In this document: positions 57,582 through 64,000 of the stretch, in pieces
Layout of the letters: each line of letters opens with the position of its first letter
How positions within the stretch are numbered: position 1 is the stretch's first letter
Origin: Shewanella sp. NIFS-20-20
GTDB taxonomy: Bacteria > Pseudomonadota > Gammaproteobacteria > Enterobacterales > Shewanellaceae
Reading direction: 5' to 3'
Assembly (NCBI RefSeq): GCF_019209865.1
Contig: NZ_JAHUTT010000001.1
Location: 62,001-126,000, forward strand
Length of the DNA stretch: 64,000 nt
The notes under the pieces: model-generated
Seen by the model: the letters and a program-made list of their open reading frames with translations, nothing else
The model's database searches: none
What the model was told of the DNA's origin: nothing
Program-made: the position numbers and the translations under genes

Positions 57582-57732
57582 CTGAAATCCTCATTTTCAT
57601 TTTTAAAATAGGGTCATTCACGCGAGATAGTGCGGATAATAACGCAGACGAGGGCGAAATTCAGCGACAGAGTTTGGTTTTTGCTCAGAATCAGGCAGAA
57701 TCAAGGCAGTTTACTCACATTAGGGAATAATA

Positions 57733-59973
57733 ATGACTAGAAAATGGATCCCGCTGGCGGCCTTAGCCATGCCTTTTGCGCTCTCGGCTCAAGCCCTTAC
57801 GCCTGCACTGCCTGCTCCCGTTGGCGACAGCACGCCGTTGGCCATTGCTAGAATGCATGACTCTCCAGCACTCGAAGGTAACAGCCCTAGGGGGCTGAAG
57901 CTGTCACCCGATGGTCAGCGAGTGACCTATCTGGCGCCGCGCAGTGATGATCAACATTTCTTTGATTTATGGCAAATGGATATTGGATCTGGCAAGCATT
58001 CCCGCTTACTCGATGCCAGCTTGCTCAAAGCCAGCGAATTATCCGATGAAGAAAAAGCCAGGCGTGAGCGCCAACGTATTTATGGTCAGGGCATCATGGA
58101 ATACGATTGGTCCAGTGATGGTCAGAGTGTGTTAATCCCTTCTGCCGGTAATCTTTATCTGTACCAAGTTGCAACTCAGCAATTGTTGCCGTTAGCGATA
58201 TCAGGCTTTGCTACCGACGCCAGAGTGTCGCCACAAGGTCATTACGTTTCTTATATTAAAGATCAAAATCTATTTATCTATGATCTCGCCAAAGCAAAAG
58301 AGCGCCAGTTGACCTTCGATGGCGGTGATGCCATTAAAAATGGCATGGCTGAATTTGTTGCCCAAGAAGAAATGGGACGGATGACAGGGTATTGGTGGGC
58401 ACCGGATGAGAGTGCTATTGCTTATACCCGCATTGATGAGTCGCCGGTGGAATTGGTGACGCGCAATGAAATTTATGCCGATGGCATTAAGCTAACTGAA
58501 CAACGATACCCTTATGCTGGCAAGGCCAATGTTTTGATTGAATTAGGGGTGCTATCCCTTGATTCTGGCTTGACGACTTGGGTGGATTTAGGCCGCGAAA
58601 CCGATGGCTATTTGGCGCGAGTCAAGTGGTTACCCGATACCTCTGGGGTCACGTTTCAATGGCAAAATCGTAGCCAACAACAGTTGGACTTACGCCTAGC
58701 CTCTTGGCCGCAAACCGATAGCGCTCAGGTGCAAACCTTGTTAACTGAACGCAGTGATGCCTGGATTAATTTGCACGATGACTTAACGTTTCTTAAATCG
58801 TCAGGCTTTATTTGGGCATCCGAGCGCAGCGGCTTTAAGCATTTATACCGCTATGACGCGCAGGGTAAGCTCCTCCAGCAATTAACCGCAGGTGATTGGG
58901 CCGTCGATAATATCGAATATGTCGATGAGGCGAATGGCTGGGTGTATTTTACTGGCCGTAAAGATACCGTGATTGAGCGGCGGATTTACCGAGTCGCGCT
59001 CGAGGGTGGCGAAGTGGAAGCCGTTAGCCAGCGCGCTGGCATGCATGCACCGGTATTCGCCAAAAACAGCCCAATTTATCTCGATTACTTTAATTCATTG
59101 GCCCAGCCACCTCAGGTGAGTCTGCATGATAGCCAAGGCAAATTACTTAGCTGGGTTGAGCAAAACGTCGTTGATAAGCAGCACCCTTTATTTCCGTATT
59201 TTGGTTTATGGCAATTGCCTGAATTTGGTCAATTGGCGGCTGAAGATGGTCAGTCTCTGGTCTATCGATTATTTAAACCGGCGGATTTTGATGCCACTAA
59301 GCAATATCCGGTGGTGGTTCGTGTGTATGGCGGCCCCCATGCGCAACTGGTGACCAATAGTTGGAGTAGCCATGATTACTTTACTCAGCATTTACTGCAA
59401 CGTGGCTATTTAGTCTTTCAGTTGGATAATCGCGGCAGCGCCAACCGTGGCACGCGCTTTGAGCATGTAATTTACCAAAATCTGGGTGATCTGGAAGTCA
59501 AAGATCAGCAAGTGGGGGTGAAGTATTTACGCAATTTGCCGTATGTCGCCGATGAGCGGATAGCTATTTTTGGTCACAGTTATGGTGGCTATATGGCCTT
59601 GATGAGTCAATTCAAAGCGCCACAAGACTTTAAGGTCGCGATTTCAGGGGCACCTGTCACGGATTGGGGCTTGTACGACACGCATTACACTGAACGCTAT
59701 ATGGGCCATCCCGTCACGAATGCTGATGGCTATAAACGTGCCTCGGTGTTGCCATATGTGGATAATTACCAAGGGGGATTGCTGATTTATCATGGCATGG
59801 CCGATGACAACGTCTTATTTGAAAATAGCACCCGGGTCTATAAGGCCTTACAAGATCAAGGCAAGCTATTTCAGATGATCGACTATCCCGGTGCTAAGCA
59901 TTCGATGCGGGGCAATGCTGTCCGCAATCACTTGTATTTATCGATAGCTGACTTTCTTGACCGTCAACTCTAG
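57733..59973 (+). CDS. DPP4-type S9B dipeptidyl-peptidase
   Basis: A 746-residue exported peptidase with a signal peptide (about 1-22, ending AQA). An eight-bladed beta-propeller (about 50-490) is followed by an alpha/beta-hydrolase domain. The Glu pair that binds the peptide N-terminus is in EFVAQEEMGR. The catalytic triad is Ser in GHSYGGYMAL, Asp in MADDNVLF and His in AKHSM. It should release X-Pro or X-Ala dipeptides in the periplasm. It is the second dipeptidyl-peptidase in the window. GGGAATA precedes the ATG. Confidence 0.95.
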   Translation: MTRKWIPLAALAMPFALSAQALTPALPAPVGDSTPLAIARMHDSPALEGNSPRGLKLSPDGQRVTYLAPRSDDQHFFDLWQMDIGSGKHSRLLDASLLKASELSDEEKARRERQRIYGQGIMEYDWSSDGQSVLIPSAGNLYLYQVATQQLLPLAISGFATDARVSPQGHYVSYIKDQNLFIYDLAKAKERQLTFDGGDAIKNGMAEFVAQEEMGRMTGYWWAPDESAIAYTRIDESPVELVTRNEIYADGIKLTEQRYPYAGKANVLIELGVLSLDSGLTTWVDLGRETDGYLARVKWLPDTSGVTFQWQNRSQQQLDLRLASWPQTDSAQVQTLLTERSDAWINLHDDLTFLKSSGFIWASERSGFKHLYRYDAQGKLLQQLTAGDWAVDNIEYVDEANGWVYFTGRKDTVIERRIYRVALEGGEVEAVSQRAGMHAPVFAKNSPIYLDYFNSLAQPPQVSLHDSQGKLLSWVEQNVVDKQHPLFPYFGLWQLPEFGQLAAEDGQSLVYRLFKPADFDATKQYPVVVRVYGGPHAQLVTNSWSSHDYFTQHLLQRGYLVFQLDNRGSANRGTRFEHVIYQNLGDLEVKDQQVGVKYLRNLPYVADERIAIFGHSYGGYMALMSQFKAPQDFKVAISGAPVTDWGLYDTHYTERYMGHPVTNADGYKRASVLPYVDNYQGGLLIYHGMADDNVLFENSTRVYKALQDQGKLFQMIDYPGAKHSMRGNAVRNHLYLSIADFLDRQL

Positions 59974-60051
59974 TTTAACGGGCGTTAGTGCACCGCATTG
60001 ATTGCGGTGCCTTGAGTCACTGGCTGCGCCGATGACGGAAAAAAGCCATAA

Positions 60052-60079
60052 AAAAACCGCTATCAAGATAGCGGTTTTT
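60052..60079. terminator. Bidirectional terminator between the DPP4-type gene and arcA
   Basis: The stem AAAAACCGCTATC/GATAGCGGTTTTT has an AA loop. Confidence 0.9.
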
Positions 60080-60094
60080 AACATCACCGAGTGA

Positions 60095-60811
60095 TTAGTC
60101 TTCTAAGTTACCGCAAAAACGGTAGCCTTCACCATGAATGGTGGCAATGATTTCTGGCGTATCAGGCTGACTTTCGAAGTGCTTACGGATACGACGAATC
60201 GTCACGTCAACAGTACGATCGTGTGGCTTCAGCTCACGACCAGTCATCTTCATCAGTAAGTCAGCACGGCTTAAAATCTTACCTGGGTTCTCAACAAAGT
60301 GCAGCATGGCGCGGAACTCACTGCGTGGCAGCTTGTAAGATTCACCTTGTGGGCTCACCAATGAGCGGCTGTTGATTTCCAGAGACCAACCGTTGAAACG
60401 ATAGAATTCAACTGAACTCTTTTCTTCAACGTCATGGCCAGTGCTGCTAACACGAGTCAACAAGTTACGGGCACGAATAGTCAGCTCTCTTGGGTTAAAT
60501 GGCTTGGTGATATAGTCATCAGCACCAATTTCCAGACCTAAGATCTTATCAACTTCATTATCACGACCCGTTAAGAAAATCAGGCCAATGTTGTTGATTT
60601 CACGCAATTCGCGCGCTAACAGCAAACCATTTTTACCAGGCAAGTTAATATCCATCACCACCAGGTTGATTTTATTTTCCTGCAGGGCTTTATGCATTTC
60701 TGCGCCATCATTGGCCTCAGTTACCACATATCCTTCAGCTTCAAAAATACTTCTCAGCGTATTGCGGGTAACTGCTTCATCTTCAACGATCAGAATGTGC
60801 GGGTTTTGCAT
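60095..60811 (-). CDS. arcA: Aerobic respiration control response regulator ArcA
   Basis: A 238-residue OmpR-type response regulator. The receiver domain (about 1-120) has the phosphorylation Asp in [12 protein letters not shown] and the Lys in ITKPF. The winged-helix DNA-binding domain (about 130-235) includes [13 protein letters not shown]. The sequence closely follows E. coli ArcA, which represses aerobic metabolism genes when oxygen is low. In Shewanella the cognate sensor is split and located elsewhere, and none is in this window. Confidence 0.97.
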   Translation of the reverse strand: MQNPHILIVEDEAVTRNTLRSIFEAEGYVVTEANDGAEMHKALQENKINLVVMDINLPGKNGLLLARELREINNIGLIFLTGRDNEVDKILGLEIGADDYITKPFNPRELTIRARNLLTRVSSTGHDVEEKSSVEFYRFNGWSLEINSRSLVSPQGESYKLPRSEFRAMLHFVENPGKILSRADLLMKMTGRELKPHDRTVDVTIRRIRKHFESQPDTPEIIATIHGEGYRFCGNLED

Positions 60812-61415
60812 GTCATTTACCTAAAAAAATTTAATCAAATTATCGCTAACGATACACAGTCACGAGCTAATGAATAGCTGAGCTCAATTGCAAAAGACAA
60901 TCAAGCGAGTCCCAGTCATAAGATTTTTTGACGGGTACAAACAACACTGTGTAATAAGGTTAGTAAAATCTGCAATATCCGTGGAGTTTTTTTTAAAACT
61001 CACATGGGAAATACGACAGTTGCTTACACTTCGATTAACAATAGACGAAATAAGTTCAATCACAGTTGTTTTTTTGTGAAGTATATTAAATCGTCAATTC
61101 AAAAATGAGTTTCATTGCAACTGAGTTGCCATCCTTTTAAACCGATTCGTGAAATGTGTGCTTCGGTGTTGACGCTCTAGGATGGTGGTTAGCTAATCAA
61201 CCCTATTAGTGTACTCGTTTTGGGCATTTGTTAACAAATTAATTGTTAAAAAAACTATGAAGTGGCGTGATCTTAATCAATTTTTACGGAATTTGTTCGC
61301 TAAAGCAGCGATATAGGGCGGTTGAATATGGCTCATTTTGGCCAAGATGCTGGCGACGACCGCAAAGCTAGCTAAACTGTGGATGGATTTTTGTTCATGC
61401 AACTGGGTTGTCCAT
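60812..61415. promoter_or_regulatory. Divergent region between arcA and the DUF3293 gene, with an FNR-like box
   Basis: About 600 gene-free bases. GTGATCTTAATCAA at 61267-61280 matches nine of ten defined positions of the FNR/EtrA consensus. It is about 455 bases upstream of arcA and 136 bases upstream of the DUF3293 gene. E. coli arcA has a long leader with several promoters and is FNR-activated, so this fits arcA, but it could serve the other gene. TGTTAA occurs twice nearby (61229 and 61244), with spacing unlike a standard ArcA box. A small hairpin (GTGGAGTTTT/AAAACTCAC) is at 60981-61003. Confidence 0.5.
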
Positions 61416-61862
61416 ATGACACAGATCACACTTGAGCTTTGGCACGCCTATCAAAATAGCATTTTTTTGTTAACGCAAGCGCTGAGCGCGAACACCAACT
61501 TTGCGATTGTCACTGCCGCTAATCCGCTTGGCGTTAGCCATAATGTTGGCCAAAACCGCTTATTTGATCGACAAATGCAACATGACATTCAACAATTACA
61601 GGTGCCTTATCGGCGAATTATCGGTGCCAGTCCCGATGGTAAACATCGTGAGCCTGGCTGGGCGGTGATGCAGCCTCTGGCAGAGGCGATCGCACTGGCA
61701 GCCCGTTGGCGGCAGCTAGCCATTTATTATGTGCAATCAGACCGCTTAGGTTTAGTGAGTTGTGACGCTCGCAGACCCCAAGTCGATTTGGGCTTGTTTA
61801 GTGCTAGGGCCACTGTCGTCAGTGAATTGCCCCGTGACCTAGATGACTGGTTTTATCTTTAA
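61416..61862 (+). CDS. DUF3293 family protein
   Basis: A 148-residue cytoplasmic protein. Family-like blocks are FAIVTAANPLGVSHNVGQNRLFDRQMQHDI, then IIGASPDGKHREPGWAV. ATG 61416 (MTQITLELWHAYQ) is chosen over 61338 because the N-terminal extension looks non-homologous. Function is unknown. It is divergent from arcA and precedes the lysC leader. Confidence 0.75.
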   Translation: MTQITLELWHAYQNSIFLLTQALSANTNFAIVTAANPLGVSHNVGQNRLFDRQMQHDIQQLQVPYRRIIGASPDGKHREPGWAVMQPLAEAIALAARWRQLAIYYVQSDRLGLVSCDARRPQVDLGLFSARATVVSELPRDLDDWFYL

Positions 61863-61943
61863 CGCCGCAGCGGTCTTGGCTGGCACTAATTGCAGCGTCA
61901 TTTGGCTTAACTTGAAATATTTTTGGCTATTGATGTTTTTTTG

Positions 61944-61972
61944 TTGACCAAGTTGCTGATTGCTTGTTAATT
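61944..61972 (+). promoter_or_regulatory. Candidate promoter of the lysine riboswitch-lysC unit
   Basis: TTGACC (61944-61949) and TTAATT (61967-61972) are spaced by 17 bases and lie about 30 bases before the riboswitch. A second TTGACA (61990-61995) has no good -10. Confidence 0.4.
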
Positions 61973-62002
61973 TTCACCTGTTCATTGGCTTGACAATGAA
62001 TA

Positions 62003-62170
62003 CTCAGAAGAGGTGCGTTAACCAGGTAAGCGAGCGTAAGGGCACATACCCTGCTAATACTCGTCGAGGGGGATTAACGCCGAGTGATGATGACTGATGT
62101 GGGTCATGATTGCGGTCGAGTGGGCTGAATCCTACTGATTGTCACCTGTGTTTAGGTGGAGAGCTTCTGG
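62003..62170 (+). ncRNA. Lysine riboswitch (L box)
   Basis: Conserved L-box blocks occur in order: AGAAGAGGTGCG (62006-62017), GGGATTAACGCCGAG (about 62070-62084), GGGCTGAAT (62122-62130), GTCACC (62141-62146) and GGAGAGCTTCTGG (62158-62170). The final CTTCTGG pairs with CAGAAG at the start to form P1. The blocks follow those of the E. coli lysC leader. Lysine binding should shut off lysC. The 145 bases downstream would hold the expression platform, ending in the GGGAGGG ribosome-binding site at 62303-62309. Confidence 0.93.
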
Positions 62171-62315
62171 TGGCAATTATCTTCTTCTGCCTTGATGGTA
62201 GGTGGTTGATCTCATTTCGCCCCAGGCTCTTCGAACGATGTTTAAGTTCGGAGTGGTTTATGTCTTTATATTTTCATGTCTTGTGCCAGCGCGTCACTCT
62301 ATGGGAGGGCGTGTC

Positions 62316-63683
62316 ATGTTAAGTGATTCATTAGTTGTTGCTAAATTTGGTGGCACCTCAGTGGCCAACAGCGAGGCGTTAGCGCTCAGCGCGGCCATTA
62401 TCGGTGCCGACACCCGGCGGCGTTTAGTGGTCGTTAGCGCCGCTGGCGGCGTGACTAATCTGTTGGTTGAACTGACCTCGGTGATCTCAGCGGAGCTGCG
62501 TTATCAGCTGCTAAAGGATATCGCCACTATCCAATATCGAATGTTGGATGCCTTAGGTCGCCCCGCCGATGTGGCCGCAATTATCGATGGTTTACTCAGC
62601 CGGATGGCGGTATTAAGCGAGCGGTTAGCCGAGGATAGAAGCAAGGCGCTTAAGGATGAGCTGTTGGCTTGTGGCGAGTTATGCTCATCGCAATTATTTG
62701 CCGCGACGCTTCGCCAACAAGGGATAAATGCCATTAGTTTTGACGTTAGAACCGTCATGCGTACCGACAGTTACTTTGGCCGAGCCGAGCCTCAACTCGA
62801 GATGATTGCGCACTTGGCCCAGCTCCATTTAGCGCCGCTTTTAAAGGATCAGGTGGTGGTGACTCAGGGGTTCATTGGTCGCGATAGTGAGCAAATGACC
62901 ACCACCTTAGGTCGCGGTGGCAGTGACTATTCGGCGGCATTATTAGCCGAGGCTTTAGGGGCGATTGCGGTTGAAATTTGGACCGACGTTGCGGGTATTT
63001 ACAGTACCGATCCTCGCCTCGCGGCTAATGCGAAACCCTTGGCCGAAATTAGTTTTAATGAGGCGGCGGAAATGGCGACTTTTGGGGCCAAGGTGTTGCA
63101 CCCTGCCACGATTTTACCTGCCGTGCGCCGCGGCATTGAAGTGTTTGTCGGCTCCAGTCGCGAGCCGGAGCGCGGAGGCACTTGGATCCGTAACCGCATC
63201 AATAACCCGCCTTTGTACCGCGCCATCGCGGTGCGCCGCGATCAAACCTTAGTCACGTTACATAGTCTGCAAATGTTACACGCCCGCGGCTTTCTGGCCG
63301 AAACCTTTGCGACATTAGCGCGCCATAAAATCAGTGTTGATTTAATTACAACCTCCGAGGTTAATGTGGCCCTGACCTTAGATAAAACCGGCTCTGATTC
63401 CAGTGGCGAAGGGTTGTTAAGTGATCAACTCTTAACTGAGCTGGCGGAACATTGCCGGGTACAGGTGGAGCAAAACTTAGTCTTGGTGGCGATCATTGGC
63501 AATCGCATCGCATCGACCCCAGGTGTGTGCCGTCAGGTGTTTGAAGTGCTTGAGCAGGTGAATGTTCGCATGATTTGCCAAGGCGCTAGCCCCCACAATT
63601 TATGCGTGTTAGTGAATGAGCAAGAGGTGGCAAGTTTGGTGGCGGCATTGCATGGTCGCTTGTTCGAAGATCTAAGCGCATGA
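62316..63683 (+). CDS. lysC: Lysine-sensitive aspartate kinase III
   Basis: A 455-residue enzyme that phosphorylates aspartate, the first step toward lysine, threonine and methionine. The kinase part begins VVAKFGGTSVAN and includes GRGGSDYSAALLAEAL and the EIWTDVAGIYSTDPR block. Two C-terminal ACT domains (about 300-450) should bind lysine for feedback control. The start is ATG 62316 with GGGAGGG upstream; the longer frame to 62202 runs into the riboswitch leader and is not coding. The length matches E. coli LysC. It is coupled to the next gene by ATGA. Confidence 0.96.
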   Translation: MLSDSLVVAKFGGTSVANSEALALSAAIIGADTRRRLVVVSAAGGVTNLLVELTSVISAELRYQLLKDIATIQYRMLDALGRPADVAAIIDGLLSRMAVLSERLAEDRSKALKDELLACGELCSSQLFAATLRQQGINAISFDVRTVMRTDSYFGRAEPQLEMIAHLAQLHLAPLLKDQVVVTQGFIGRDSEQMTTTLGRGGSDYSAALLAEALGAIAVEIWTDVAGIYSTDPRLAANAKPLAEISFNEAAEMATFGAKVLHPATILPAVRRGIEVFVGSSREPERGGTWIRNRINNPPLYRAIAVRRDQTLVTLHSLQMLHARGFLAETFATLARHKISVDLITTSEVNVALTLDKTGSDSSGEGLLSDQLLTELAEHCRVQVEQNLVLVAIIGNRIASTPGVCRQVFEVLEQVNVRMICQGASPHNLCVLVNEQEVASLVAALHGRLFEDLSA

Positions 63684-64000
63684 ATCAGCCTCAATCACAA
63701 TCGCTGGTAATAGGGCAGTTAGCCACAGGACATGAGCTGAGCATTCCTTGTTATCGCTTTAGTGGGCGCGATAGTCAGGCGCCCTCGGTGTACATTCAGG
63801 CCAATGTCCATGGCGCTGAAGTGCAAGGCAATGCTGTCATTTACCAATTAATGGAGCGTCTGGCTGAACTCACCATTCTTGGGGATATCTGCTTAGTGCC
63901 GCTGGCCAATCCGTTGGCCATCAATCAAAAAAGCGGCGAGTTTACCTTGGGGCGTTTCGATCCTATCACTGGCATTAACTGGAACCGGGAATATGCCAAT
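63680..64000 (+). CDS. M14-type succinylglutamate desuccinylase/aspartoacylase family protein (partial)
   Basis: The first 107 codons of a gene that runs off the window. It starts at ATG 63680, overlapping the lysC stop by four bases. The zinc motif is ANVHGAEVQGN (H-x-x-E), followed by VPLANPLAINQ, the pattern of M14-family deacylases such as AstE and aspartoacylase. Enzymes of this group cleave N-acyl groups from amino acids or act on related carboxylates. Its coupling to lysC under a lysine riboswitch suggests a substrate in lysine or aspartate metabolism, but this is inference. Confidence 0.82.
   Translation, partial: MNQPQSQSLVIGQLATGHELSIPCYRFSGRDSQAPSVYIQANVHGAEVQGNAVIYQLMERLAELTILGDICLVPLANPLAINQKSGEFTLGRFDPITGINWNREYAN

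Noticed and set aside
60888-61079. A 63-codon plus-strand ORF in the arcA upstream region
   Set aside because: It has no ribosome-binding site or family signal and lies in AT-rich regulatory DNA.
61229-61249. Possible ArcA box (two TGTTAA copies)
   Set aside because: The 15-base offset does not fit the spacing of the usual ArcA direct repeat.
62110-62322. An ORF and a 38-codon N-terminal extension of LysC
   Set aside because: Both run through the lysine riboswitch leader. LysC homology and a strong ribosome-binding site place the start at 62316.
1-64000. Mobile elements, prophage, integrons, tRNA or rRNA genes
   Set aside because: I saw no transposase, integrase, att-like repeats or structural RNA genes on either strand.

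Overview
The window looks like chromosomal core DNA of a Shewanella species or a close gammaproteobacterial relative. Three things support this. Several gene orders match those of enteric bacteria: sfsA-dksA-gluQ-pcnB-folK-panB-panC, hpt-yadG-yadH and hrpB-mrcB. There is a clear ArcA and there are FNR(EtrA)-type boxes. There is also a rich set of exported peptidases (S8, S46, S9B) beside a curli locus. I see no rRNA, tRNA, insertion sequence, prophage or CRISPR array.

Layout. 0.1-2.8 kb: a CsgD-like regulator facing a curlin pair (a CsgB-like nucleator and an unusually long acidic CsgA-like protein). 3.2-5.8 kb: a secreted S8 protease. 6.1-8.1 kb: nupC-deoD nucleoside salvage. 8.3-10.5 kb: a hotdog thioesterase and a catalase. 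10.5-12.9 kb: a Mn exporter of the UPF0016/GDT1 family behind a yybP-ykoY Mn riboswitch, divergent from a TyrP-type permease. 13.0-18.8 kb: an S46 dipeptidyl-peptidase, an RluF-type pseudouridine synthase with tandem DUF998-like membrane proteins, and an NhaC-type antiporter. 19.0-22.9 kb: a 1297-residue lipoprotein with cadherin-like and RCC1-like repeats. 23.0-27.3 kb: mpl-ubiX-hpt and the yadGH ABC exporter. 27.3-30.3 kb: a chemoreceptor and a small DUF4124-type protein. 30.4-36.4 kb: the minus-strand run sfsA to panC. 36.5-45.8 kb: pepB, a GNAT, a GAF-PAS-GGDEF-EAL protein, hrpB and mrcB. 45.8-48.0 kb: a FecA-like TonB receptor with a Fur box. 48.2-54.8 kb: a DUF3581 protein, then a three-gene operon for an SMC/MukB-like ATPase and two small partners. 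55.2-61.9 kb: a DAACS symporter, fbp, a DPP4-type peptidase, arcA and a DUF3293 protein. 61.9-64.0 kb: a lysine riboswitch, lysC and the start of an M14-type deacylase that runs off the window.

The most notable elements are these. The SMC-like operon (49192-54798) resembles MksBEF/Wadjet condensins but has no adjacent nuclease gene, and its last two genes are separated by a 68-bp duplication that forms a 23-codon relay ORF. pcnB has its best start at AUU, the same rare start known for E. coli pcnB. The Mn exporter appears to carry a 5' frameshift behind an intact riboswitch. A GGTGTTAA motif recurs between the curli and protease genes. A 14-codon leader ORF is coupled to csgD. A perfect FNR box lies upstream of the catalase.

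All family assignments come from reading the translated sequences and recalling family motifs. No database search was run.
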